DNA from: Arthrobacter sp. FW306-2-2C-D06B
Lineage (GTDB): Bacteria; Actinomycetota; Actinomycetes; Actinomycetales; Micrococcaceae
Length of the DNA: 64,000 bases
Direction of reading: 5' to 3'
Assembly (NCBI RefSeq): GCF_021789175.1
Contig: NZ_CP084560.1
Location: 3,038,001 to 3,102,000, forward strand
The translations under genes and the position numbers were made by a program. Of this stretch, positions 25,248-33,900 are shown piece after piece (the first letter of the stretch is position 1; every line of letters begins with the position of its first letter). The notes under the pieces were generated by a model. It did not search any database. It worked only from the letters and a program-made list of their open reading frames with translations, and was not told the origin of the DNA.

Positions 25248-26710
25248 GCGGCACGTCCTTTGCGACTGGTTTTGGCCATGGGGTTGCCAATGGCATCGCC
25301 TGCCGAACCGCCGGAGCCCTTAGCCAACCGTTTGCCCGCCTGCTTCCTGCTTTGCCATCCGCTTGAATCGCTTTCCGTGGCACCTTTATCGTCGTCGCCG
25401 TCATCGTCGGTGTCGGGCGCCGCGGGGTGAAAGCAAATGCGGTCGATCCGGCGGCCGTCCATACGGGTGACGGCCAGGGTGCCGCCGCCGGCCTCGACGA
25501 CGTCGCCCACCAACGCGATCCGTCCAAGTTGGCTCATGACGTAACCACCCACGGTCTCGTAGGCGGGGTCGTCGGGAACCGTGAGGCCCGGGATCTGCTC
25601 GCTGACCTCGTCCGGGCGCAAGAGTCCGGGGAAATACCAGTCCCCCGAGGCGCTCTGCAGCAGTCCAGGACGGACCTTGTCGTGCTCATCCGCAACTTCG
25701 CCGACGATTTCCTCCACCAGGTCCTCAAGGGTCGCGATCCCCGCGGTTCCGCCGTACTCGTCAAGCACGACGGCGAGTTGCAGGTTGCCCTCGCGGAGTT
25801 CCAAAAGCAGGGCGTCAAGGTGGATGGTCTCGGGAACGCTCAGGACCTCGGACATGATTGCTCCGGCTTCCAGCCGGCTCCTGCGTTCCGACGGGACCGA
25901 CACGGCCTTCTTGATGTGCACCACGCCCCGGATGTCATCGGCCGATTCGCCGATGACCGGGAAGCGCGAATATCCGGTCCGACGCGCCGCTTCGATGATG
26001 TCCGATACCGGCTGGTCGGCGTCGATGGTTTCCATGCGGATGCGTGGGGTCATGACGTCCGCCGCCGTGCGCGCCGAGAAGTTCAAGGTCCGGGCAACAA
26101 AGTTGGCCGTCCCGGCGTCAAGGGTCCCCAGCTCTGCCGAACGGCGTACGAGGGAGGCCAGTTCAGAAGGCGAGCGGGCGCCCGAGATTTCTTCCTTGGC
26201 CTCGAGTCCCACGAGGTTGAGCATCTTGTTCGAGAAGCCATTGAGCACAACGATTGCGGGCTTGAACACGGCTGTGAACATCAGTTGCGGTCGGGCCAAC
26301 GCCCGGCCCAGCGGGAATGCCAAGGCGAGTGCCATGTTCTTCGGGACGAGTTCGCCGATCAGCATCGACAAGACGGTAGCGAAGGTCATGGCCAGGATGA
26401 GTGACAAGGACTGCGCAGCGGCCTCAGGCAGCCCGGCCCAAAGCAGCGGTCCGTGCAAGAGGGAGCCGACGGATGGCTCCATGACGAAGCCGGTCAGCAA
26501 GGTGGTGAGGGTGATTCCCAATTGGCAGCTCGAGAGCTGGGTGGAGAGGGATTTCAAGCATTTGAGCAACGCCGCGGCAGCATGGTCGCCGCCGTCGACC
26601 GCTCTTTGGACCGTTGACTGGTCAAGCGCCACGAGCGAAAATTCGACCGCGACAAAGAAGCCGGTACCCAGAATGAGGAGCACGCCGGCCAGAAGGAAAA
26701 GCCACTCCAT
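25244..26710 (-). CDS. CNNM/DUF21 transmembrane protein with CBS pair and CorC/HlyC domain
   Basis: 488 residues: DUF21 membrane domain (about 1-180, with ELVPKNMALALA), CBS pair (about 205-330), and a CorC_HlyC domain (about 345-430, YETVGGYVMSQLGRI). A Ser/Lys-rich disordered tail ends the protein. Probable divalent cation exporter (Mg/Co). It is the upstream member of a two-gene operon with a shorter paralogue, 4-bp overlap. No clear promoter is visible; the 540 bp upstream are gene-free. Confidence 0.9.
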   Translation of the reverse strand: MEWLFLLAGVLLILGTGFFVAVEFSLVALDQSTVQRAVDGGDHAAAALLKCLKSLSTQLSSCQLGITLTTLLTGFVMEPSVGSLLHGPLLWAGLPEAAAQSLSLILAMTFATVLSMLIGELVPKNMALALAFPLGRALARPQLMFTAVFKPAIVVLNGFSNKMLNLVGLEAKEEISGARSPSELASLVRRSAELGTLDAGTANFVARTLNFSARTAADVMTPRIRMETIDADQPVSDIIEAARRTGYSRFPVIGESADDIRGVVHIKKAVSVPSERRSRLEAGAIMSEVLSVPETIHLDALLLELREGNLQLAVVLDEYGGTAGIATLEDLVEEIVGEVADEHDKVRPGLLQSASGDWYFPGLLRPDEVSEQIPGLTVPDDPAYETVGGYVMSQLGRIALVGDVVEAGGGTLAVTRMDGRRIDRICFHPAAPDTDDDGDDDKGATESDSSGWQSRKQAGKRLAKGSGGSAGDAIGNPMAKTSRKGRAA

Positions 26711-27251
26711 CAGAGGCCGCCGTATGGTGCGAACGGCTGGAGCAGGGCACCAGGAAGACTAATGGCTGGTTGACCCGGCGGAGGTTGGTCGGACGCTGCG
26801 GAAGAACTATCCGCCGACCGGCCGGCTTGGAGCTCCGGGGTGCGATGGGCATGTGTACGGGCATTGCCGGCTCTATGGGTGCGTTGCTCGGAGATAGCCG
26901 AACGGCGTCCCCCGCAGCTCCCAGGCCGGCACCTAGAATTACTGTCCATAAGAATTCAAGTCTACAGTCCGGCCGCGGCGCGGCTTCACGCGGCTTCACC
27001 GGCCGGGTTCGCGATCTACGACGCTAAAACGGCAGGAAAAACCCGGTAAAGAAGATGCACCTCAGGGCATGGAAGCCGGGGCCTATCGCGATCGACATGA
27101 TTTAGATCACCACTATTGGCAGATAGCCGTCGCTCGTCACTAGACTGGCTAGGGTCTGAGTTCGCGGGACCCAGACCCTGGCTCGCCTTTGCACCTCCTG
27201 CAGTTCCCGGGCCAGCTGGAAATCAACACTCATGGAAGAGGCGTATTTCAA
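26711..27251. other. 540-bp gene-free region between divergent CNNM and kgd genes
   Basis: No reading frame here has a family signature or a good ribosome-binding site; the overlapping frames are composition artefacts. It holds the kgd leader, including an 8-bp hairpin (AGGGTCTG / CAGACCCT, 27151-27179) and an AT-richer patch near 27095-27125 (GATTTAGATCACCACTATTG) that could hold a promoter or operator. Confidence 0.6.
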
Positions 27252-30200
27252 GTGCCAGAGCAGCCAAGCCACCGTCTACCCGAGGAATTTGGCGGAAACG
27301 AGTGGCTCGTTGACGAACTGTACGAGCGGTACCAGCAGGACAAGAATTCGGTCGACGCCAAATGGTGGCCGCTTTTCGAATCCTTCGACACCGCAGACGG
27401 CACTTCTTCCAACGGAACCTCCGCAGCCCCTGCAAACCCTCCCACTCGCGAGATTCCTGTCGTGGCACAGGCCGCCGCAACGGCAATGACGCCGGCCGCG
27501 CCCGCGGTTGCCCCGGCAGCCGCCCCTGCCGCCCCCGCACCTGCTCCGGCTGCTCCCGCAACACCGGTCAAGAAGGCTCCGGCCACTGTCGCCAAAGACG
27601 GCGCGCAGAAGCCATCCGACGGCAGCCAGTCCCAGCCGATCCCGGCACAGCTCCCCAAGAGCACCAAGGCTCCCACTCCCCCGGAAGAGGACGTCGTCTC
27701 CGTCCTCCGTGGTCCGGCCAAGGCCATTGCGTCCAACATGGTCTTGAGCCTTGAGGTTCCTACCGCCACGAGCGTCAGGGCCGTTCCTGCCAAACTCCTG
27801 ATCGACAACCGCGTTGTCATCAATTCCAACCTCGCCCGTGCCCGTGGCGGCAAGGTCTCCTTCACCCACCTCATCGGCTACGCGGTGGTCCGTGCCCTGT
27901 CCCAGTTCCCGTCGATGAACGTGTACTACGACGAAGTAGATGGCAAGCCCGTTGCCGTGCAGCCCGCACACGTCAACTTCGGCATCGCCATTGACATGCC
28001 CAAGCCCGATGGCACGCGCCTCCTGATGGTTCCCAACATCAAGAAGGCCGAGACCATGAACTTCGCGGAGTTCTGGCACACCTACGAAGACCTCATCAAG
28101 CGTGCGCGGAACGGCAAGCTCACGGCGGACGACCACGCGGGGACCACAGTATCCCTGACAAACCCGGGTGGCATCGGTACCGTACACTCCGTGCCCCGGC
28201 TTTCCAAGGGCCAGGCAGCCATCATCGGCGTCGGAGCCCTCGACTACCCGGCTGAGTGGCAGGGCGCCAGCGAGAAGATCATCGCCCAGAACGCCATCAG
28301 CAAGATCCTCACGCTGACCTCCACCTACGACCACCGCGTCATCCAAGGAGCCGGAAGCGGCGAGTTCCTCAAGCTCGTCCACCAGCTCCTCCTCGGTGCC
28401 CAGAACTTCTACGACGAAATCTTCGAAGCACTCCGCATCCCCTACGAGCCCGTCCGTTGGAGCCCCGACCTCCAGGTTGACCCCGCTGACGAGATCAACA
28501 AGGTTGCCCGCATCCAGCAGTTGATCCACTCCTACCGGGTCCGCGGCCACCTCATGGCCGACACGAACCCGCTCGAATACGTCCAGCGCAAGCACCCGGA
28601 CCTCGACGTGCTGACCTATGGCCTCACCCTGTGGGACCTGGACCGCGAATGGCCTACCGGCGGATTCGGCGGCAAGCCGATGCTCAAGTTCCGCGACATT
28701 CTGGGCGTCCTCCGCGACGCTTACTGCCGCACTACGGGCATCGAGTACATGCACATCCAGGAGCCTGAAGAACGCAAGTGGTTCCAGGACCAGGTGGAGC
28801 ACCCGTACTCCAAGCCGAGCCGCGAAGAGCAGCTTCGCATCGTTTCCAAGCTGAACGCAGCAGAGGCCTTCGAGACCTTCCTGCAGACCAAGTTCGTGGG
28901 CCAGAAGCGGTTCTCCCTCGAAGGCGGGGAATCCCTGATTCCGCTGCTGGACACCATCATTTCCGACGCCGCCGACGACGGACTCGACGAAGTCGCGATC
29001 GGCATGGCCCACCGCGGCCGCCTCAACGTGCTCACCAACATTGCGGGCAAGACGTACGCCCAGGTGTTCCGCGAGTTCGAAGGCACCCAGGACCCCCGCT
29101 CCGTACAGGGTTCGGGCGACGTCAAGTACCACCTCGGCACCGAGGGCACGTTCACTTCGGACAACGGCAACGAGACCAAGGTCTACCTCGCCGCCAACCC
29201 CTCCCACCTTGAAGCGGTTGACTCCGTGCTCGAAGGCATCGTCCGGGCAAAGCAGGACCGGCTGGACCTGGGCGAGGCGTTCCCCGTCCTGCCCATCATG
29301 GTCCACGGCGACGCTGCCTTCGCCGGCCAGGGCGTTGTAGCGGAAACGCTCAACCTGTCCCAGCTGCGTGGTTACCGCACCGGTGGAACCATCCACATCA
29401 TCGTGAACAACCAGGTCGGCTTCACCACCGCACCGTCGTCGTCGCGTTCCTCGACCTACTCCACCGACGTGGCCAAGATGATCCAGGCCCCGATCTTCCA
29501 TGTGAACGGCGACGATCCCGAGGCCGTCGTGCGCATCGCGCAGTTGGCATACGAGTTCCGCCAGCGCTTCCACAAGGACGTCATCGTGGACATGGTGTGC
29601 TACCGCCGCCGGGGACACAACGAGGGCGACGACCCCTCGATGACGCAGCCGCTTATGTACAACCTCATCGAAGCCAAGCGCTCCGTCCGCAAGCTCTACA
29701 CGGAATCCCTCATCGGCCGTGGCGACATCACCGAGGACGAAGCCGAACAGTTGCTGCGCGACTACCAGGAACGCCTCGAACGCGTCTTCGCGGAGACCCA
29801 CGCGGCGCAGACTTCGCCTATCCCGATCATCACGGCGGATTCCGCCGCGGTTTCGGACATCGAGCGTCCCATCGCCCAGCAGGCGGACTTCGGCACCAAC
29901 GCGCCGGCCACCACCGCCATTTCAGCCGAAATGCTGCAGAGGATCGGCCAGGCTCACCTCGACATTCCGGAAGGCTTCACGGTCCACTCCAAGCTCAAGC
30001 AACTGCTTGAGAAGCGCGAGCAGATGTCCCGCGAAGGCGGCATCGACTGGGGCTTCGGCGAGATCGCGGCTTTTGGTTCGCTTGTCATGGAAGGCGTACC
30101 CGTCCGCCTTGCCGGCCAGGACTCCCGCCGTGGCACGTTCGTTCAGCGTCACGCCGTCTTCCACGACCGCGCCAACGGACGCGAATGGATGCCGCTGGGC

Positions 30201-31064
30201 AACCTGAGCGACGAGCAGGCCAAGCTGTGGATCTACGACTCCTTGTTGTCCGAATACGCAGCCATGGGCTTCGAATACGGCTACTCCGTGGAACGCCCGG
30301 ACGCATTGGTGTTGTGGGAAGCCCAGTTCGGTGACTTCGTCAACGGTGCACAGACCATCATCGACGAATTCATCTCCTCGGCCGAGCAGAAGTGGGGCCA
30401 GCGTTCCTCGCTCGTGCTCATGCTGCCTCACGGCTACGAAGGCCAAGGGCCGGACCACTCGTCCGCACGCATCGAGCGGTTCCTGCAGCTTTGTGCCGAG
30501 GACAACATGATCGTGGCGAATCCCACCACTGCTGCCTCGCACTTCCACTTGTTGCGCCGGCAGGCCTACAGTCGTCCGCGTAAGCCGCTCATCATCTTCA
30601 CCCCGAAGCAGCTTTTGCGCCTCAAGGGTGCGGCTTCCGCGGTGGAAGACTTCACCACGGGCGGCTTCAAGCCGGTTATCGGCGAACACGAGCCCCTTCA
30701 GGCCCAGAACGTTGACCGCGTGATCCTGGTTTCCGGCCGTCTCTATTACGATCTCCTGTCGAACCGCCAGAAGACCGGCGACACCTCGACGGCAATCATC
30801 CGCCTGGAGCAGCTGTACCCTCTGCCCCAGGCCCAGATCGAGGCGGAACTGGCCAAGTACCCGAACGCCGACATCGTCTGGGCGCAGGACGAACCCGCCA
30901 ACCAGGGTCCGTGGCCGTTCATCGGCTTGAACCTGCCGCAGGCACTGGACCGCAAGGTCCGGCTCGTTTCGCGTCCGGCATCGGCCTCCACGGCAGCGGG
31001 TTCCATGAAGCGCCACAGCGCCGAACAGGCCACGTTGCTGAAGCAGGCGTTCGAACGCAAGTAA
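27252..31064 (+). CDS. kgd: multifunctional 2-oxoglutarate dehydrogenase E1 / 2-oxoglutarate decarboxylase (SucA/Kgd)
   Basis: 1270-residue actinobacterial fusion that runs the 2-oxoglutarate step of the TCA cycle. An N-terminal helix (LPEEFGGNEWLVDELYERYQ, near residue 10) may contact partners. A long Ala/Pro linker (about 60-150) leads to an E2-type acyltransferase domain without a lipoyl domain (TYDHRVIQGAGSGEFLKL near 355). The E1 thiamine-diphosphate domain follows (EVAIGMAHRGRLNVL, MVHGDAAFAGQG, IVNNQVGFTTAP). GTG 27252 is the start, with GGAAGAGG upstream and homologous N-termini beginning PEQPSHRLPEEF. It is usually controlled by the phospho-protein GarA/OdhI. Ends at a strong terminator. 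Confidence 0.95.
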   Translation: MPEQPSHRLPEEFGGNEWLVDELYERYQQDKNSVDAKWWPLFESFDTADGTSSNGTSAAPANPPTREIPVVAQAAATAMTPAAPAVAPAAAPAAPAPAPAAPATPVKKAPATVAKDGAQKPSDGSQSQPIPAQLPKSTKAPTPPEEDVVSVLRGPAKAIASNMVLSLEVPTATSVRAVPAKLLIDNRVVINSNLARARGGKVSFTHLIGYAVVRALSQFPSMNVYYDEVDGKPVAVQPAHVNFGIAIDMPKPDGTRLLMVPNIKKAETMNFAEFWHTYEDLIKRARNGKLTADDHAGTTVSLTNPGGIGTVHSVPRLSKGQAAIIGVGALDYPAEWQGASEKIIAQNAISKILTLTSTYDHRVIQGAGSGEFLKLVHQLLLGAQNFYDEIFEALRIPYEPVRWSPDLQVDPADEINKVARIQQLIHSYRVRGHLMADTNPLEYVQRKHPDLDVLTYGLTLWDLDREWPTGGFGGKPMLKFRDILGVLRDAYCRTTGIEYMHIQEPEERKWFQDQVEHPYSKPSREEQLRIVSKLNAAEAFETFLQTKFVGQKRFSLEGGESLIPLLDTIISDAADDGLDEVAIGMAHRGRLNVLTNIAGKTYAQVFREFEGTQDPRSVQGSGDVKYHLGTEGTFTSDNGNETKVYLAANPSHLEAVDSVLEGIVRAKQDRLDLGEAFPVLPIMVHGDAAFAGQGVVAETLNLSQLRGYRTGGTIHIIVNNQVGFTTAPSSSRSSTYSTDVAKMIQAPIFHVNGDDPEAVVRIAQLAYEFRQRFHKDVIVDMVCYRRRGHNEGDDPSMTQPLMYNLIEAKRSVRKLYTESLIGRGDITEDEAEQLLRDYQERLERVFAETHAAQTSPIPIITADSAAVSDIERPIAQQADFGTNAPATTAISAEMLQRIGQAHLDIPEGFTVHSKLKQLLEKREQMSREGGIDWGFGEIAAFGSLVMEGVPVRLAGQDSRRGTFVQRHAVFHDRANGREWMPLGNLSDEQAKLWIYDSLLSEYAAMGFEYGYSVERPDALVLWEAQFGDFVNGAQTIIDEFISSAEQKWGQRSSLVLMLPHGYEGQGPDHSSARIERFLQLCAEDNMIVANPTTAASHFHLLRRQAYSRPRKPLIIFTPKQLLRLKGAASAVEDFTTGGFKPVIGEHEPLQAQNVDRVILVSGRLYYDLLSNRQKTGDTSTAIIRLEQLYPLPQAQIEAELAKYPNADIVWAQDEPANQGPWPFIGLNLPQALDRKVRLVSRPASASTAAGSMKRHSAEQATLLKQAFERK

Positions 31065-31072
31065 GACGGCGG

Positions 31073-31121
31073 CTGCCCGGCTGGAGGTTCAATACCCGCT
31101 TCCAGCCGGGCAGTTCTGTTT
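31073..31121 (+). terminator. rho-independent terminator after kgd
   Basis: Perfect 13-bp stem CTGCCCGGCTGGA / TCCAGCCGGGCAG with a 15-nt loop, followed by TTCTGTTT. Confidence 0.9.
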
Positions 31122-31199
31122 AATGGAACAAGTGTCCGGTGATCCAGCCGCCCGGCCGGGCACAGTGCAAGGACCGCAACGTTTGGTGAAGAGGTAACT

Positions 31200-31799
31200 G
31201 TGGAAGACAGGAAGCTGCGCATCGCAGCTGTTGGTGATGAACTACTCGCCGGGCTCGGTGATCCCAGGGCCTTGGGCTGGCTCGGACGGGTTCTTGCGCG
31301 GACTCCACAGGACTCCGTTCTGGTGGAAAGCTATTCTCTTCCCTGCCCTATGGAAGGCACAGAAGGCCTTGCGGCGCGCTGGCTCGACGAAGCCGGACGA
31401 CGCTTCAGCAACGTCCACGAAAACCGCCTGGTGATCGGCCTGTCCGGCCGCGACATCGAATTCGGTGTCTCCACGGCACGCAGCCGCCTCAATCTGGCCA
31501 ATATCCTGGACGGGGCGTCCCAAAGCAACATCGAAGTTTTCGTCGTCGGTCCGCCGCCCACGCTGGACCCGGCCAAAAACCGTCGGATCGCGGATCTCAA
31601 CGCGGCATTTGCGGACGTCACCACGCGCCGCAACCATCACTACGTCGACACGTTCTCGCCCTTGCTCAACCACGAACAATGGCGCACGGACCTCGCTGCG
31701 AATGGCGGCACCCCGGGCCAGGCGGGGTACGGACTCATGGCCTGGCTCGTGTTGCACCGTGGGTGGTTCCAGTGGCTGAGGATCGCCCAGCCGGAATAG
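31200..31799 (+). CDS. SGNH/GDSL-fold protein lacking the catalytic residues
   Basis: 199 residues with the SGNH layout. Block I reads AVGDELLAGLGDPRALGW, so the nucleophile Ser of GDS is replaced by Glu. Block V, normally DGxHP, reads NGGTPGQAGY, so the catalytic Asp and His are missing too. The rest of the fold (GLSGRDIEFG, VGPPPTLDPAKN) is kept. This suggests a binding or structural role, or a diverged chemistry, rather than an esterase. GTG 31200 is the start, with a weak AGAGG upstream. It is a single-gene unit between kgd and the DUF4097-padR operon. Confidence 0.8.
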   Translation: MEDRKLRIAAVGDELLAGLGDPRALGWLGRVLARTPQDSVLVESYSLPCPMEGTEGLAARWLDEAGRRFSNVHENRLVIGLSGRDIEFGVSTARSRLNLANILDGASQSNIEVFVVGPPPTLDPAKNRRIADLNAAFADVTTRRNHHYVDTFSPLLNHEQWRTDLAANGGTPGQAGYGLMAWLVLHRGWFQWLRIAQPE

Positions 31800-31855
31800 C
31801 CGCGGCCGGAGACGCCCTTTCCCGCGAGCAAGGCCCATTGCCAACGCCGATATCG

Positions 31856-31889
31856 CGATATATCGTGTGTACATCAACGCGATATATCG
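31856..31889 (+). promoter_or_regulatory. twin CGATATATCG palindromes upstream of DUF4097-padR
   Basis: Two identical 10-bp palindromes at 31856-31865 and 31880-31889, 24 bp apart centre to centre, about 30 bp before the DUF4097 start. Probably the operator bound by the PadR encoded by the second gene, overlapping the promoter. Confidence 0.65.
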
Positions 31890-31919
31890 CAATATCCGTA
31901 GTGCAGCAATGGAGGGGTC

Positions 31920-32768
31920 ATGTCAGAAGAAAACTGGACCGTTACCGGTCCGCAGACCATCGACGTCGACGGCGTCCGCTCACTCAAGCTGGGGATCGTC
32001 AAGGGCCGCTTCGACGTCGTTACCCACGACGAAGCCATCACCAGGATCGAAGTCTCGGAGATAGCCGGCGATCCACTGAGCGTCAGCCTCATTGACGGCC
32101 GACTCGAAGTCCGCCATCAGTTGCACGGCCCCCAGGGCTGGTTCCGCAACCTGATGGGGACCGTCAACAACACCAGCACAAACACGATCGTCATCAGCAT
32201 CGCGCTGCCAGCCGGCGTCGACGTCGAAGCAGGAACCGTCGGCGGCGACGGCATGGTGTCGGGCGTCAGCGGTCATATCCGCCTCAACACAGTTTCCGGA
32301 TCGGTCCTCGCGGACGGCACGCGGGGCGAACTCCACGTCAACACCGTCAGCGGTGAGGTCATCGCCCGGAACCACGACGGCGTCATGACCGCCAAGAGCG
32401 TCTCGGGCGAAGTCACGGCTTCGGGCCGTTTCAAGAATATCCGGGCCAATACCGTCAGCGGCGACCTTAGCTTCGACCTTCACGGCTACACCCAGGACTT
32501 CGGAGCCAATTCCGTTTCAGGCGACCTCACCATCCGCCTGCCGCATGATGTGGGCGTGGACATCGTGGCCAAAACGGCCGGTGGCACTGTGATGATCGAT
32601 GACCAGCTCTACGCGCAGTCAGGCGGCAGGGTCCAGACCATCGTTGGCCCCGACGAGCGGCTCATGGTGGCGCGTACCAATTCCGTGTCCGGAAAGACCT
32701 CCATCATCCATGGCAGTGCGCCAACACCTGGATCAACGCACCCGGTCCCCGGAGAGGAGGAAGCCTGA
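31920..32768 (+). CDS. DUF4097 beta-strand repeat protein
   Basis: 282 residues with no signal peptide or membrane helix. Repeated short beta elements of the form NTVSGxVxAxG run from about residue 90 to 250 (LNTVSGSVLADGTRGELHVN, NTVSGEVIARNHDG, KSVSGEVTASG, NTVSGDLSFD), expected to fold as a right-handed beta helix. The function of DUF4097 is not established; it is often paired with a PadR regulator, as here. GGAGGGG precedes ATG 31920. Its TGA stop overlaps the padR start (TGATG). Confidence 0.85.
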   Translation: MSEENWTVTGPQTIDVDGVRSLKLGIVKGRFDVVTHDEAITRIEVSEIAGDPLSVSLIDGRLEVRHQLHGPQGWFRNLMGTVNNTSTNTIVISIALPAGVDVEAGTVGGDGMVSGVSGHIRLNTVSGSVLADGTRGELHVNTVSGEVIARNHDGVMTAKSVSGEVTASGRFKNIRANTVSGDLSFDLHGYTQDFGANSVSGDLTIRLPHDVGVDIVAKTAGGTVMIDDQLYAQSGGRVQTIVGPDERLMVARTNSVSGKTSIIHGSAPTPGSTHPVPGEEEA

Positions 32769-33382
32769 TGCCGCCCGTCTTTGCCCACGGAGCCCTGCGG
32801 CTCTACCTGCTGGCACTCCTGGAGTCTGGCCCCAAGCACGGTTACGAGCTCATCAAGGCCCTTGGCGAACGCTTCGGCGGGACCTACTCCCCCAGTGCCG
32901 GGACCATCTACCCGCGCCTCGGCAAACTCGAGGAAGAAGGACTGGTAGCCACCACGAGCGACGGGCGCCGCACCAACTACTCCATCACCGCGGCGGGGCT
33001 GGCGGAACTGAACAGCCGGCGGCAGGAACTGGCCGACGTCGAGGACAACATCTCCGCTTCCGTTCGGCGCTTGGCCGACAATCTCCGCGACGACATCCGC
33101 AGCAACATGCGCGGCCTGCGCGCAGACCTGGCCGCGACCGCCGAAGCCGCGCGGGCCAATGCGAAGTCCGCGGAGTTCCAGTCATGGGCCGGAAGCTACT
33201 CTCCGGAGGGACACCGCATCCTGAAGGAAGCCGAGATGATGGTCCAGTCCTTCCGCGATGACATCCGCGTGGAGCTACGGCAGCACGCCGGCTCCAAGGC
33301 CCTGACGCCGATTGCCCTCGAAACCGTGCGCGCCGTCCTGGACCAAGCCAGGATCTCCATCCGGAATTCCCTGCGCGGCTGA
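32768..33382 (+). CDS. PadR-family transcriptional regulator
   Basis: 204 residues. The N-terminal PadR winged helix (LYLLALLESGPKHGYELIKA, SPSAGTIYPRLGKLEEEGLV, RRTNYSITAAG) spans about residues 8-85. A long charged, Ala/Arg-rich, mostly helical C-terminus (about 100-204) probably mediates dimerisation or ligand sensing. Translationally coupled to DUF4097 by a 1-bp overlap. Most likely autoregulates the pair through the twin palindromes upstream. Confidence 0.9.
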   Translation: MPPVFAHGALRLYLLALLESGPKHGYELIKALGERFGGTYSPSAGTIYPRLGKLEEEGLVATTSDGRRTNYSITAAGLAELNSRRQELADVEDNISASVRRLADNLRDDIRSNMRGLRADLAATAEAARANAKSAEFQSWAGSYSPEGHRILKEAEMMVQSFRDDIRVELRQHAGSKALTPIALETVRAVLDQARISIRNSLRG

Positions 33383-33488
33383 GTCCGAACTCGCGCGGGG
33401 CCGGCCGGCACGGTTCGCGGGGCAGCCCCGTGATGTGGGAGACTGGAGGGCAGCTTTATTGAGTATCAAGAATCTAAGGAGGCCAGCT

Positions 33489-33563
33489 ATGAGCAAGCGT
33501 GCACGTAAGCGTCGTGACCGTAAGCGCGGCGGCGCAAACCACGGCAAGCGTCCCAACACCTAA
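33489..33563 (+). CDS. 50S ribosomal protein bL37 (24 residues)
   Basis: A 24-residue, strongly basic protein beginning MSKRARKRRDRKRGG and ending NHGKRPNT, matching the actinobacterial large-subunit protein bL37 seen in mycobacterial ribosomes. A near-perfect AAGGAGG lies 6 nt before the ATG, fitting a highly expressed gene. It is too short for most automatic gene callers. A 14-bp hairpin terminator follows 30 bp later. Its position beside rsrA-sigR and aroA recalls the mycobacterial sigH-aroA region. Confidence 0.8.
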   Translation: MSKRARKRRDRKRGGANHGKRPNT

Positions 33564-33594
33564 GCCAGCGGCTTAGCGTAAGACTTAATGCGGA

Positions 33595-33630
33595 GGGCCC
33601 CGGAAACCATCAGGTTTCCGGGGCCCTTGC
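33595..33630. terminator. 14-bp hairpin terminator between bL37 and rsrA (convergent)
   Basis: GGGCCCCGGAAACC-ATCA-GGTTTCCGGGGCCC, then TTGCCGTTT on the plus strand. It can serve both convergent transcripts. Confidence 0.9.
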
Positions 33631-33642
33631 CGTTTAAGGCTC

Positions 33643-33900
33643 TTACACGTCCACGGACTTCATAGCGTGGATCCTGTCCAGGATCGAGTTCTTGAGATTC
33701 TCAGGAGCCGCTTCCGTACAGGAGCGCTTTACCACGGTGCGGATGACGCACTCAAGGTCGTATTGCTCGGTGCACTCCGGGCAGTCTTCCAGATGCACTT
33801 TGATCTCTGCGATGTCGTCGCGGGTCAACGCACCGTCGAGGTACTCGTAGATACGCTGCATCCGCGCATCGTCGCAGTCGCCCAATCCTTGGCAGCTCAT
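33643..33900 (-). CDS. rsrA: mycothiol-system anti-sigma factor RsrA
   Basis: 85-residue zinc anti-sigma factor. The ZAS signature H36-x3-C40-x2-C43 (HLEDCPEC) is complete, and N-terminal Cys3 and Cys9 offer the additional redox-active thiol known for RsrA. It holds SigR inactive until thiol oxidation forms a disulfide and ejects zinc. It overlaps the sigR stop by 4 bp (ATGA), giving the 1:1 translation usual for such pairs. C-terminal helices ([15 protein letters not shown]) would wrap the sigma factor. Confidence 0.92.
   Translation of the reverse strand: MSCQGLGDCDDARMQRIYEYLDGALTRDDIAEIKVHLEDCPECTEQYDLECVIRTVVKRSCTEAAPENLKNSILDRIHAMKSVDV

Noticed and set aside
26622..26999. 125-codon minus-strand frame in the gap before kgd
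   Set aside because: It overlaps the start of the CNNM gene, has no ribosome-binding site and a composition typical of chance frames.
27276..29801. 841-codon open frame antisense to kgd
   Set aside because: Same reason: complementary to a fully recognisable E1/E2 fusion.
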